A DNA stretch of 64,000 nucleotides from Pseudomonas sp. NFIX28 (GTDB taxonomy: Bacteria > Pseudomonadota > Gammaproteobacteria > Pseudomonadales > Pseudomonadaceae): contig NZ_FNPW01000010.1 in the NCBI RefSeq assembly GCF_900107395.1, positions 124,001 to 188,000 on the forward strand, in the 5' to 3' direction. Positions 35,366 through 44,077 of the stretch are shown here, piece after piece. The position numbers and the translations under genes were made by a program. The notes under the pieces were generated by a model. That model searched no databases and was not told the origin of the DNA. It saw only the letters and a list, made by a program, of their open reading frames with translations. The stretch's first letter is position 1; each line of letters opens with the position of its first letter.

Positions 35366-36109
35366 TCAGGCCAGCAGGTTGCGCAGCATCAGCAGCAGGA
35401 GGAAATGCCCGGGGTACAGCAGGTAGGCCCAGCGCCGCATCGGCGGCGGCGAGACATTGCGCATCCGCCGCAGGATCGCCAGCCCCAGCCACGGCGCCAG
35501 CGCACAGACGAGCAGCGCCCAGGCCGCCACCGCGTTGCCCTGGCGCGCCGCCGGCAGCAGGTTTTCCCATTGGTTGGCCGCCAGGCACAGCAGCCCCGGC
35601 AGCAGCGCCCAATATCCACGGCGCTGCAGCACCAGCAACAGCGCCAGCGGCAGCAAGACGCCGAACAGGCCGAACATCAGGTGCCGGTCGAACAGCCCGC
35701 CCAGAAACGCCGCGACGACTCCCAGCCACAACGCCAGCCCGCCGCCCTGCTGCCAGGCGCGGGCCACCAGCAGGCCCAGGACCAGGGTCGGCAGCACATT
35801 CAAAGTATCCGGGAACGGGATATACAACCGGTACGGCACCTCGCTGAGCAGGCTGAACAGCAGCAGCCAGCCCAGGTAGCGCCATTGCCCGGCGCCCTGC
35901 TGACTGGCCGTGCCGGCGCGCGCTACATTCACCGCCAGCGCCAGGCAAAACCAGGGAAACGCCAGGCGCCCCGGCACATACAGCAGGTCCAGGCTCCAGC
36001 CGACATAGCGCAGGTGATCGAGCAGCATGCTCAGCAACGCCAGCCATTTGAGCAGGTCCAGGGCGCCGTCGCGCCGGGCGGCGGCCGGGGTCAGCATCGG
36101 GTCTCGCAT
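35366..36109 (-). CDS. TraX family membrane protein
   Basis: 247 aa, strongly hydrophobic, with about seven spans. The N-terminal ALDLLKWLALLSMLLDHLRYVGW is the TraX family signature. In F plasmids TraX acetylates pilin; chromosomal copies in pseudomonads have no known pilin partner, and none is seen here. No conjugation genes are nearby, so the name should not be read as evidence of a mobile element. Confidence 0.85.
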   Translation of the reverse strand: MRDPMLTPAAARRDGALDLLKWLALLSMLLDHLRYVGWSLDLLYVPGRLAFPWFCLALAVNVARAGTASQQGAGQWRYLGWLLLFSLLSEVPYRLYIPFPDTLNVLPTLVLGLLVARAWQQGGGLALWLGVVAAFLGGLFDRHLMFGLFGVLLPLALLLVLQRRGYWALLPGLLCLAANQWENLLPAARQGNAVAAWALLVCALAPWLGLAILRRMRNVSPPPMRRWAYLLYPGHFLLLLMLRNLLA

Positions 36110-36332
36110 AATTGCTCATGGCCTGTGGTTTTTTTGCACATAAACAGAGCGTGTGCGCCCTCCTCAATCTTGGGTAAAGTGACGCACCACGATCTCTGCA
36201 GGGCCCGTGCGGCGCCCTTGGACCAGACTTCGTTGCGCACGCTTCACCCAAGGGTTCCTTACCCAGGAGCACCTTATCCGGAGCCCTTTATCGAAAGACT
36301 CCCCTCTCGGACCTTTAGCACGGAAGACGGCC

Positions 36333-37373
36333 ATGACCGACAAGAGCCAACAATTCGCCAGCGACAACTATTCCGGCATCTGCCCCGAGGCCTGGGCGGC
36401 CATGGAACAAGCCAATCGCGGCCACGAACGCGCCTATGGCGACGACCAGTGGACCGCACGCGCCGCCGATTATTTCCGCAAGCTGTTCGAGACCGACTGC
36501 GAGGTGTTCTTCGCCTTCAACGGCACCGCCGCCAACTCCCTGGCGCTGTCGTCGCTGTGCCAGAGTTACCACAGCGTCATCTGCTCGGAAACCGCCCACG
36601 TCGAAACCGACGAATGCGGCGCGCCGGAATTCTTCTCCAACGGCTCCAAGCTGCTGATCGCCGGCACCGAGAACGGCAAGCTGACGCCGGACTCGATCCG
36701 CGAAATCGCCCTCAAGCGCCAGGACATCCACTACCCCAAGCCGCGGGTGGTGACCCTGACCCAGGCCACCGAGGTCGGCAGCGTCTACACCCCGGCGGAA
36801 ATCCGCGCCATCAGCGCCACCTGCAAGGAGCTGGGGCTGAACCTGCACATGGACGGCGCGCGCTTCTCCAACGCCTGCGCCTTCCTCGGCTGCTCGCCCG
36901 CCGACCTGACCTGGAAAGCCGGGGTCGACGTGCTGTGCTTCGGCGGTACGAAAAACGGCATGGCGGTGGGTGAGGCGATCCTGTTCTTCAACCACAAGCT
37001 GGCCGAAGACTTCGACTACCGCTGCAAGCAGGCCGGCCAGCTGGCCTCGAAGATGCGCTTCCTGTCCGCGCCCTGGGTCGGCCTGCTGGAAAACGACGCC
37101 TGGCTCAAATACGCCCGCCACGCCAACCATTGCGCGCAATTGCTGGCCGAGCTGGTGGCGGACATTCCAGGGGTGGAACTGATGTTCCCGGTGCAGGCCA
37201 ACGGCGTGTTCCTGCAACTCTCGGAACCGGCCATCGCCGCGCTGACCGCCCGGGGCTGGCGCTTCTACACCTTCATCGGCAAAGGCGGCGCGCGCTTCAT
37301 GTGCTCATGGGACACCGAAGAAGCCCGGGTACGCGAACTGGCCGCGGACATTCGCCAGGTCATGGCCGGCTAA
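36333..37373 (+). CDS. ltaE: Low-specificity L-threonine aldolase
   Basis: 346 aa PLP enzyme. PLP lysine in CFGGTKNGMAVGEA (about 208-221), with FNGTAANSLAL and HMDGARFSNA also typical. It cleaves threonine, allo-threonine and related beta-hydroxy amino acids to glycine and an aldehyde, so it meets the glycine-serine node of this region. Start at ATG 36333 (MTDKSQQFASDNY). Divergent from the TraX-like gene. Confidence 0.94.
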   Translation: MTDKSQQFASDNYSGICPEAWAAMEQANRGHERAYGDDQWTARAADYFRKLFETDCEVFFAFNGTAANSLALSSLCQSYHSVICSETAHVETDECGAPEFFSNGSKLLIAGTENGKLTPDSIREIALKRQDIHYPKPRVVTLTQATEVGSVYTPAEIRAISATCKELGLNLHMDGARFSNACAFLGCSPADLTWKAGVDVLCFGGTKNGMAVGEAILFFNHKLAEDFDYRCKQAGQLASKMRFLSAPWVGLLENDAWLKYARHANHCAQLLAELVADIPGVELMFPVQANGVFLQLSEPAIAALTARGWRFYTFIGKGGARFMCSWDTEEARVRELAADIRQVMAG

Positions 37374-37385
37374 GCGCCCTCGCCA

Positions 37386-37431
37386 GCCGCTCCCGCCCGG
37401 CTCGGTGACGGGAGCGGCCCCGCGCCTTTTT
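37386..37431 (+). terminator. Probable terminator of ltaE
   Basis: A 10-bp stem GCCGCTCCCG / CGGGAGCGGC (37386-37395 and 37409-37418) is followed within 8 bp by a T5 run. The offset T-run makes it weaker than the textbook form. Confidence 0.6.
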
Positions 37432-37523
37432 GTTGCTGATCCGCGCGCGTCGCCAGACATGAACTAGATTGACTGGCGAGCCGCTGTACCGCTCGGATAA
37501 CGACAATAATCAGGAGCGTCTCC

Positions 37524-38348
37524 ATGTCCCTACAAGGCAAGACCCTGTTCATCACCGGCGCCAGTCGCGGCATCGGTCGCGAAATCGCCCTGCGGGCGGC
37601 GCGGGACGGGGCCAATATCGTGATCGCGGCGAAAAGCGCCGACCCCCATCCCAAGCTGCCCGGGACCATCTTCAGCGTGGCCCGCGAGGTCGAGGCGGCG
37701 GGCGGCAAGGCCCTGGCGTTGCAGGTGGATGTGCGTGACGAAGAGGCGGTGCGCCAGGCGCTGGCCAAGGCCGCCGGGCATTTCGGCGGCATCGATGCGC
37801 TGGTCAACAATGCCGGGGCGATCAAGCTGACCGGGGTGCAGCACATCGAGCTCAAGCGCTTCGACCTGATGCACCAGATCAACACCCGCGCCGTGCTGCT
37901 GTGCAGCCAGGCGGCCCTGCCCTACCTGAAAAGCAGCGCCGGGCACATTCTCAACCTGTCGCCGCCGCTGAACCTGGCGAGCAAGTGGTTCGCCCAGTAC
38001 AGCCCCTACACCGTGACCAAATACGGCATGAGCATGCTGACCCTGGGCATGAGCGAGGAATTCCAGCATTACGGCATCAGCGTCAACTCGCTTTGGCCGC
38101 AGACCATGATCGCCACCGCCGCCATCGAGTTCCAGCTGGGTTCGCGCGAATCGTTCAAGCATGCGCGCACGCCTGCGATCATGGCCGATGCGGCCCATGC
38201 GATTCTCTCCAGCAGCCAGCGTCGCATTACCGGGCGGCTACTGATCGACGAGGAAATCCTGCGCGAACAAGGGGTGAGCGACTTCGCCCATTACCGCTTC
38301 GACCCCGACTGCCGCGAAGCGCTGATGACGGACCTGTTCATCGATTGA
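37524..38348 (+). CDS. SDR family oxidoreductase (HSDL2-like)
   Basis: 274 aa Rossmann-fold short-chain dehydrogenase: cofactor motif TGASRGIG (about 10-17), NNAG (about 93-96) and the YTVTK active site (Tyr/Lys). The long insertion KSADPHPKLPGTIFSVAREVEAAGG resembles the HSDL2/peroxisomal branch. The substrate is unknown. A monocistronic gene between ltaE and gbcB; AGGAG precedes the ATG. Confidence 0.88.
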   Translation: MSLQGKTLFITGASRGIGREIALRAARDGANIVIAAKSADPHPKLPGTIFSVAREVEAAGGKALALQVDVRDEEAVRQALAKAAGHFGGIDALVNNAGAIKLTGVQHIELKRFDLMHQINTRAVLLCSQAALPYLKSSAGHILNLSPPLNLASKWFAQYSPYTVTKYGMSMLTLGMSEEFQHYGISVNSLWPQTMIATAAIEFQLGSRESFKHARTPAIMADAAHAILSSSQRRITGRLLIDEEILREQGVSDFAHYRFDPDCREALMTDLFID

Positions 38349-38363
38349 ACGAGCGGATCAATC

Positions 38364-38509
38364 TGTAGCCGCTGCCAAGGCACGAAGCTGCGATCGACTG
38401 CAAAGCAGTCGTAAAACCGGATAGCCCGTTCTTTCTGGAACACCGCGTGCTCAGGTTTTGCGAGGACTGCGTCCTCGTTCGCAGCCTCGCGGGCTCGGCA
38501 GCGGCTACG
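38364..38509. repeat. REPIN, type B (long class)
   Basis: TGTAGCCGCTGCCAAGGC at the left and GGGCTCGGCAGCGGCTAC at the right. The spacer, with GAGGACGCAGTCCTCG-like palindromes, is the inverse of that at 35167. Confidence 0.85.
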
Positions 38510-38539
38510 GGTTATGGGTTATCGGTATGGGTCCGCCGC

Positions 38540-39640
38540 TCAATACTCGACCCGCACATCGCCCTTCGGCACGCTGCAGCAGGACAGGATGTAGCCTTCG
38601 GCTTCGTCTTCCTCGGTGATGCCGCCGTTGTGGTCCATCTCCACTTCCCCGCCCAGCTTGAGCACTTTGCAGGTGCCGCAGATGCCCATGCCGCAGGCCT
38701 TGGGGATCATCAGGCCAAGCTTGGCCGCAGCGGCGTGGACGGTTTCGCCCGGCGCCACGCGGATGCTCTTGCCGGAAGCGGTGAATTCCACCTGATGCAG
38801 GTCGGCGACGTCGATCTCCGGGGCCTCGGCCGCTTGCTCGGCCTGTTCCACCGCGTCGGCCCGGGCTTCCGCCGGCGTCGCGCCGAAGGACTCTTCGTGG
38901 TAACGCGACATGTCGAAGCCGCTGGCCTCGAGCAGGCGCTTGACCGCGTTCATGTAGGGGGTCGGGCCGCAGCAGAACACTTCACGCTCGAGGAAGTCCG
39001 GCGCCATCAGCTCCAGCATCTTGTGGTTCAGGTAGCCGCGATAACCGGCCCAGGGCTCGCCCAGGCCGTGCTTCTCGCAGATCAGGTGCAGGCTGAAGTT
39101 GTCGATCCGCGACGCCATGTGCTCCAGCTCGCGGTGATAAATGATGTCCTTGGGCGAGCGCGCGCTGTGGATAAACACCATGTCGACATTGCCGTTGGTG
39201 TCGTAGAACCAGCGCGCCATGGACATCACCGGGGTGATGCCGACGCCGCCGCTGAGGTACAGGACTTTCGGGCTCGGGAAGTCGATGGCGTTGAACAGCC
39301 CCACCGGCCCGTGCACCGCCAGATCCTGGCCTTCGTGCAGGGTGTCGTGCAGCCAGTTGGAAACCTTGCCGCCAGGGACGCGCTTGATGGTCACCGAGAA
39401 GCTGTACGGCACCGAGGGCGAGCTGGAAATGGTGTAGGAACGCATGATCGGCTGGCCTTCGATCTCCAGCTCCAGGGTGACGAACTGCCCCGGCTTGAAG
39501 AAGAACATGATCGGCTGGTCGGCCATGAAGCAGAAGGTGCGCACGTCCCAGGTTTCCTGGATGACTTTGACGCAACGGACGATGTGTCGGCCATTGGCCC
39601 AGGTCTGGGTGGTTACCGGGTTCAGGAAGTTATTGGACAT
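38540..39640 (-). CDS. gbcB: Glycine betaine monooxygenase reductase subunit GbcB
   Basis: 366 aa. The ferredoxin-reductase half has FAD motif RSYTISSSP and an NAD-binding part around YLSGGVGITPVMSMARW. It is fused to a C-terminal plant-type 2Fe-2S ferredoxin with cysteines in PKACGMGICGTCK and SCCSVP. It passes electrons from NAD(P)H to the Rieske oxygenase GbcA. ATG 39640 has GGAG upstream. It is divergent from gbcA, sharing a 282-bp control region with GCGAC half-sites. Confidence 0.95.
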   Translation of the reverse strand: MSNNFLNPVTTQTWANGRHIVRCVKVIQETWDVRTFCFMADQPIMFFFKPGQFVTLELEIEGQPIMRSYTISSSPSVPYSFSVTIKRVPGGKVSNWLHDTLHEGQDLAVHGPVGLFNAIDFPSPKVLYLSGGVGITPVMSMARWFYDTNGNVDMVFIHSARSPKDIIYHRELEHMASRIDNFSLHLICEKHGLGEPWAGYRGYLNHKMLELMAPDFLEREVFCCGPTPYMNAVKRLLEASGFDMSRYHEESFGATPAEARADAVEQAEQAAEAPEIDVADLHQVEFTASGKSIRVAPGETVHAAAAKLGLMIPKACGMGICGTCKVLKLGGEVEMDHNGGITEEDEAEGYILSCCSVPKGDVRVEY

Positions 39641-39716
39641 GCTGATCTCCACGGCCGACTGCCGGCCTCTATGGTGGCGATTGTGCGCAGGCCCATAAAC
39701 GCCCATTTACCTATCT

Positions 39717-39741
39717 GCGACATTCACATGCTTATCGCGAC
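39717..39741. promoter_or_regulatory. Candidate GbdR site between gbcB and gbcA
   Basis: Two TATC-type GCGAC half-sites (GCGAC at 39717-39721 and 39737-39741) in direct orientation, 20 bp apart, about two helical turns as expected for an AraC-family dimer. Placed in the divergent gbc promoter region. Binding by GbdR is inference. Confidence 0.5.
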
Positions 39742-39922
39742 CAGCCCCCAACCACCGGGGCTTGCGCGTCGGGAACAGATTGGGCCATGTCGCCCATGGA
39801 TAAGGTTCGGCGCCGCGCCGGCCCCACACTCGCCTCAACTGAGAACCGCTGATTTTTCAGCCTTGCGTCGTAACCGTAGATAAATTTCGCCGGCCACACA
39901 GATGGCCATGAGGACCAAAACG

Positions 39923-41218
39923 ATGGACGTCACCGCAACCCTGAGCCTGGGCGATCCGCTGGAACCCGCACGCAAGGCCACCGCACAAATGCTCCAAGAA
40001 CGCGAGCGGACCTTTTCCCTGCCGCAGCCGTTCTACTGCGACGAACGCCTGTTCGATATCGACATGCAGGAGATCTTCCAGAAGGAATGGCTGATCGCCG
40101 GCATGACCTGCGAGATTCCGACCAAGGGCAACTACATGACCCTGCAGGTCGGCAAGAACCCGATCATCGTGATCCGCGGCGCCGACGGCGTGGTCCACGC
40201 CTTCCATAACGTCTGCCGCCACCGCGGTTCGCGCCTGTGCACCAGCGACAAAGGCAAGGTCGCCAAGCTGGTCTGCCACTACCACCAGTGGACCTACGAG
40301 CTGGACGGCCGCCTGCTGTTCGCCGGCACCGAGATGGGTGCCGACTTCGACATGAAGCAGTACGGCCTCAAGCCGGTGAACGTGAAGACCGCCGGTGGCT
40401 ACATCTTCATCTCGCTGGCCGAGAACCCGCCGGCCATCGATGACTTCCTGGCGACCCTGACGCACTACATGGAACCCTACGACATGGAGAACACCAAGGT
40501 GGCGGTGCAAACCACCTTGATGGAAAAGGCCAACTGGAAGCTGGTGCTGGAAAACAACCGCGAGTGCTACCACTGCGGCGGTTCGCACCCGGAGCTGTTG
40601 AAAACCCTGTTGGAGTGGGACGACGTCACCGACCCGCGCGCCGACCAGGCGTTCAAGGACCACGTGGCTGCCTCCGCCGCCGCCTGGGAAGCCGAGAAGA
40701 TCCCTTATGCCCACGCCAGCTTCGGTCTGCGCAACCGCATCGTGCGCATGCCGCTGCTCAAGGGCACCGTGTCCATGACCATGGACGGCAAGCAGGGCTG
40801 CGCCAAGCTGATGGGCCGGATCAAGAACCCGGATCTGGGCTCGATGCGCATCCTGCACCTGCCGCACTCTTGGAACCACTGCATGGGCGACCACATCATC
40901 GTGTTCACCGTGTGGCCGATCAGCGCCCAGGAAACCATGGTCACCACCAAGTGGCTGGTGCACAAGGACGCGGTCGAAGGCGTGGACTATGACGTGGAGC
41001 GCATGCGCCAGGTGTGGGACGCGACCAACGACCAGGACCGTCGCCTGGCCGAAGAGAACCAGCGCGGCATCAACTCCACCGCCTACCAGCCCGGCCCGTA
41101 CTCCAAGACCTACGAGTTCGGCGTGGTCAACTTCGTCGACTGGTACAGCGAGCGCATGCTGAGCAACCTCGGTGCCGAACCGGCGCCGTACCTCAAGGGC
41201 GTGCCGGTCCACGGCTGA
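39923..41218 (+). CDS. gbcA: Glycine betaine monooxygenase, Rieske oxygenase subunit GbcA
   Basis: 431 aa. Rieske 2Fe-2S ligands in CRHRGSRLC and CHYHQW (about 98-122); mononuclear iron histidines in ECYHCGGSHPE (about 213-223). It removes one methyl of glycine betaine as formaldehyde, giving dimethylglycine. The start MDVTATLSLGDPLEPARKAT at 39923 is the conserved family start, with AGGA nearby; an in-frame ATG at 39902 would add seven residues. Transcribed away from gbcB. Confidence 0.96.
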   Translation: MDVTATLSLGDPLEPARKATAQMLQERERTFSLPQPFYCDERLFDIDMQEIFQKEWLIAGMTCEIPTKGNYMTLQVGKNPIIVIRGADGVVHAFHNVCRHRGSRLCTSDKGKVAKLVCHYHQWTYELDGRLLFAGTEMGADFDMKQYGLKPVNVKTAGGYIFISLAENPPAIDDFLATLTHYMEPYDMENTKVAVQTTLMEKANWKLVLENNRECYHCGGSHPELLKTLLEWDDVTDPRADQAFKDHVAASAAAWEAEKIPYAHASFGLRNRIVRMPLLKGTVSMTMDGKQGCAKLMGRIKNPDLGSMRILHLPHSWNHCMGDHIIVFTVWPISAQETMVTTKWLVHKDAVEGVDYDVERMRQVWDATNDQDRRLAEENQRGINSTAYQPGPYSKTYEFGVVNFVDWYSERMLSNLGAEPAPYLKGVPVHG

Positions 41219-41234
41219 TCCCGGGCTGGGCTTC

Positions 41235-41326
41235 TGTAGGAGCGAGGCTTGCCCGCGAAGGCCGCGACACGGTGTACCCGAACCACCGCGTTAGCGTTCA
41301 TCGCGAGCAAGCTTCGCTCCTTACGG
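41235..41326. repeat. REPIN, type A
   Basis: GTAGGAGCGAGGCTTGCC and CGAGCAAGCTTCGCTCC arms directly after the gbcA stop. Confidence 0.8.
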
Positions 41327-41344
41327 GGGCAAGCTTGCTGTACG

Positions 41345-41440
41345 TTTTTTGATCTGAACCCTTCCCGGCCATGGCCGACAAGGCTCCCAGCCTTCCGCGA
41401 ACAAGTTATCCACATCTCCACCCACAGCAAATGTGGGCAA
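41345..41440 (+). repeat. DnaA-box element, tandem copy U1
   Basis: T6 run at 41345, perfect DnaA box TTATCCACA at 41406-41414 (61 bp on) and inverted degenerate box TGTGGGCAA at 41432-41440 (26 bp on). First of four tandem units in the 851-bp gap between gbcA and etfB, which contains no gene. Confidence 0.75.
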
Positions 41441-41528
41441 CTCGGCTTTCAGCCGGCGGATTCGTCGAGAGAAACCGAAGAAAATCCGTGACTTATCCAG
41501 AAAGGGCTTTTTCGCAGGCTCTTGATCA

Positions 41529-41623
41529 TTTTTTGTACGAAGCCCTGTAAGCCACGTATTCAAAGGCCTGTAGACGAAGGCGAACACCTTATCCACAGAA
41601 GCGCCAACAGACTTTGGGGGCAA
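41529..41623 (+). repeat. DnaA-box element, tandem copy U2
   Basis: T6 run at 41529, box TTATCCACA at 41589-41597 (60 bp), degenerate inverted box TGGGGGCAA at 41615-41623 (26 bp). Shares CCAACAGACTTTGGGGGCAA with U3. A one-mismatch box TTATCCAGA precedes it at 41493. Confidence 0.75.
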
Positions 41624-41721
41624 CTTCGCCACAACGGTCCCTGCGCTGTGGAAAACCGCTGCACAGCGCGAAATATCGAGGTTCCAGGGCTGCCGCAAGG
41701 GTAAAAGCCTACTTTTGCCTA

Positions 41722-41816
41722 TTTTTTGACCAGACCTCTACAAGCAGCTTTTTATAAGGCTCTCAGCGGACAGCGAACATCTTATCCACAAAGAGGCCAA
41801 CAGACTTTGGGGGCAA
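41722..41816 (+). repeat. DnaA-box element, tandem copy U3
   Basis: T6 run at 41722, box TTATCCACA at 41782-41790 (60 bp), degenerate inverted box TGGGGGCAA at 41808-41816 (26 bp). An extra perfect box TTATCCACA follows at 41848-41856. Confidence 0.75.
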
Positions 41817-41893
41817 CTGGTCGGCGGGCGATGGTCGTGGAAATTCCTTATCCACAGAAAAACCTGCGTAAAAACCTCGACTTAGCCTGGTCG

Positions 41894-41988
41894 TTTTTCG
41901 TACAACGCGCTGTAGCGCTTGATTGGCGAGGCCTGCAGAGAGGGACGAACATATTATCCACAGAGGCGCGCACAGCGATTGTGGGTAA
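41894..41988 (+). repeat. DnaA-box element, tandem copy U4
   Basis: T5 run at 41894, box TTATCCACA at 41954-41962 (60 bp), inverted box TGTGGGTAA at 41980-41988 (26 bp, one mismatch to a perfect inverted box). Confidence 0.75.
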
Positions 41989-42005
41989 AGGCGGGGAAAT
42001 CAGTG

Positions 42006-42050
42006 GCGGGCAAGCCTCGCCCCCGTAGGAGCGAAGCTTGCTCGCGATAA
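42006..42050. repeat. REP pair, type A
   Basis: GCGGGCAAGCCTCGCCCCC and GTAGGAGCGAAGCTTGCTCG, tightly spaced, just before the end of etfB. Confidence 0.8.
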
Positions 42051-42069
42051 CGAAATACGAGGCCAAGCC

Positions 42070-42840
42070 CTAGCGGACCACGCCCTCTTCGATCAGCAGC
42101 TTGAGGATGGCCTCGGCACCGGCTTCGGCGCTGACGCCCTTGAGCACCTGGCCGCCACCGCCGCTGGCCTTGGCGGTCGCGGCTTTCATGCGGTCGGCGC
42201 CGCTCTTGGCCTTGATCACTTTCAGACGCTTGGGCCGCGGCTTGGCGGGTTGCAGGGTGGCGCTGGTGAATAACTCATCGTCGAGCACCTCCACCTGCCG
42301 CGCCTGCAATACCCCGCGCCGGGCCGGGCCATAGGCGCTCTGCCGTGGCTTGGGCGCGGCGTTATCCACAGTGGCGAGGAACGGCAGGCGTACCTTCAAC
42401 CGGCGGCGCTGGCCACGCGGCAGGGCTTGCAGCACCAGGGCCACGCCAGCGTCGATGGATTCCACCTGAGCCAGGCCCACCACCAGCGGCCAGCCAAGGT
42501 TTTCCGCCAGCAGGAATGGCAGCATGCCCGAGCCTTCGCCGGTTTCCGCCTGGCTGCCGGTGAGCACCACTTGCGCCCCGGCATCGCGCAGGTAATCGGT
42601 CAGTACCGGCAGCGCATCGGCACCGGCCGACTGCTCCAGCACGTGCATCTGTTCCAGACCCATGCCCAGGTAGGCGCGCAGGGCCGGCTCGGCGATATCA
42701 CCGGCATGCAGCACTTGCAGCTTGTCCCCGGCCAGTTGCAGCCCCAGCTCGACCGCCCGCGCATCCTGCTCGGCGCGCCGTGGCCGGCCGGAAGTCGGGT
42801 GGGCGCCGATGGACACCAGGCTGATCACATTGGTACTCAT
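42070..42840 (-). CDS. etfB: Electron transfer flavoprotein beta subunit, dimethylglycine pathway
   Basis: 256 aa, ETF beta fold: VISLVSIGAHPTSG, LTGSQAETGEGSGMLPFLLAENLGWPLV and an AMP/FAD contact region. It forms a dedicated ETF with the upstream subunit and accepts electrons from DgcA/DgcB during dimethylglycine demethylation. ATG 42840 (MSTNVISLV) follows GAAGG at a usable distance. Last gene of the dgc operon; 16 bp separate it from etfA. A DnaA-box 9-mer occurs inside at 42362. Confidence 0.9.
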   Translation of the reverse strand: MSTNVISLVSIGAHPTSGRPRRAEQDARAVELGLQLAGDKLQVLHAGDIAEPALRAYLGMGLEQMHVLEQSAGADALPVLTDYLRDAGAQVVLTGSQAETGEGSGMLPFLLAENLGWPLVVGLAQVESIDAGVALVLQALPRGQRRRLKVRLPFLATVDNAAPKPRQSAYGPARRGVLQARQVEVLDDELFTSATLQPAKPRPKRLKVIKAKSGADRMKAATAKASGGGGQVLKGVSAEAGAEAILKLLIEEGVVR

Positions 42841-42856
42841 AAGCTCTGTCCTTCCC

Positions 42857-44077
42857 TTAAGCCGCATCACGCTTGGCGCCATTGCGGTAGGCCTCTACCG
42901 CCGCGGTCAAGGCTTGAAGAATCTCGGCGCTCTCGCCAATCACCGACAGGTCGGCGCGTTTGATCATGTCGCAGCCCGGATCGAGGTTGATCGCCACCAC
43001 CTTGTCGCAGGCGCCGATGCCCTGCAGGTGCTGGATCGCCCCGGAAATACCCACCGCCACATAGACCCGCGCGGTGACCCAGGTGCCCGAGGCGCCGACC
43101 TGGCGGTCGCGGGCCATGAAGCCGTCGTCCACCGCGACGCGCGACGCGCCTTCGGTGGCGCCCAGGGCCTCGGCGGTCCGGTGGAACAGCGCCCAGTCCT
43201 TGACCCCGTTGCCGCCGGAGAAAATGAATTCGGCCTCGGCCATGGGAATCGCCGCCGGGTCCACCGCCACCGCGCCCAGGTCCTCGATCCGCGCCAGGCT
43301 GCGCGCCACCGTTGTGGATAACTCCACCGGCAGGGCTTCGTGACGGGTTTCGCTGACCGGCTCGGCGCATTCGGCGGCGGCCAGGATCAGCCGCGCCAAC
43401 GGTCGCGCCAGGTCCTGCAGGCCGGCACCGGCACGGCCGATGCACTGCTCGTCCTTGACCTGCCAGACCCGCGTGGCCGGGCGTTCGCCCAGGGCCGCGG
43501 CAAAACGCCGGCCCAGTTCGCCGCCACCGGTGCGGCTGTCGGGCAGCAACCAGTGGCGCGGGCTGAACTGGTTATCCACAGCCCGCAGGCCCTGGACCCG
43601 TTGTTCCGGTGCATAACCGCTGAATTCGTTGCCTTCGAGCACCAGCAGGCGGTCGACGCCGGCCGTGGCGAAGGCGTTTTCCTTGTGCTCGCCAAACACC
43701 ACCGCCAGTACCGCGCCGTCCTTGCCGGCCAACTGGTGGGCCAGGCCCAGAAGATCGCGGTCGTGGCTGCTCAGGCGGCCGCCGACCATGTCCGGCACCA
43801 CGCTGATGTAGAACGCCGGCTGCGCCACCTGATGCAGCGGCAGCTGGACTTCGACCGCGGCGCTGCGCTTGACCGCCCCGCCCTGCTGGGCGCCGCTGCG
43901 GTCGATGCGCTTGATGCCGTTGGGGCCGATGAAACCGACCCCGTGGGGGTTCTTGCGGAGGATGCCGTTGGGCCCCATCCAGCTGTGCTGCGCCGGCTGC
44001 ATGGCCGCGTGCAGCGGGTGCAGGCGGTTGCGGGCGATCCATTCGGCCCGCGGGTCGCGGCGGATAATGTCGCTCAT
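42857..44077 (-). CDS. etfA: Electron transfer flavoprotein alpha subunit, dimethylglycine pathway
   Basis: 406 aa, longer than the usual 310-320. A unique N-terminal extension of about 90 residues contains two GPNGI motifs (WMGPNGILRKN and GFIGPNGIKRID). The C-terminal FAD domain has the signature GASGTWVTARVYVAVGISGA and SIGESAEIL-like ending. Start codon and dgcB stop overlap by 1 bp (TGATG). Carries two TTATCCACA 9-mers, at 43313 (minus) and 43572 (plus). Confidence 0.9.
   Translation of the reverse strand: MSDIIRRDPRAEWIARNRLHPLHAAMQPAQHSWMGPNGILRKNPHGVGFIGPNGIKRIDRSGAQQGGAVKRSAAVEVQLPLHQVAQPAFYISVVPDMVGGRLSSHDRDLLGLAHQLAGKDGAVLAVVFGEHKENAFATAGVDRLLVLEGNEFSGYAPEQRVQGLRAVDNQFSPRHWLLPDSRTGGGELGRRFAAALGERPATRVWQVKDEQCIGRAGAGLQDLARPLARLILAAAECAEPVSETRHEALPVELSTTVARSLARIEDLGAVAVDPAAIPMAEAEFIFSGGNGVKDWALFHRTAEALGATEGASRVAVDDGFMARDRQVGASGTWVTARVYVAVGISGAIQHLQGIGACDKVVAINLDPGCDMIKRADLSVIGESAEILQALTAAVEAYRNGAKRDAA

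Noticed and set aside
35366..36109. TraX-like gene as a sign of a conjugative element
   Set aside because: No other transfer, integrase or att sequences are present; chromosomal TraX homologs are common in pseudomonads.
41345..41988. The DnaA-box array as a replication origin
   Set aside because: No dnaA, gidA, parAB or rep gene is nearby and no strongly A+T-rich unwinding region is adjacent; a titration-type or unknown role fits better.
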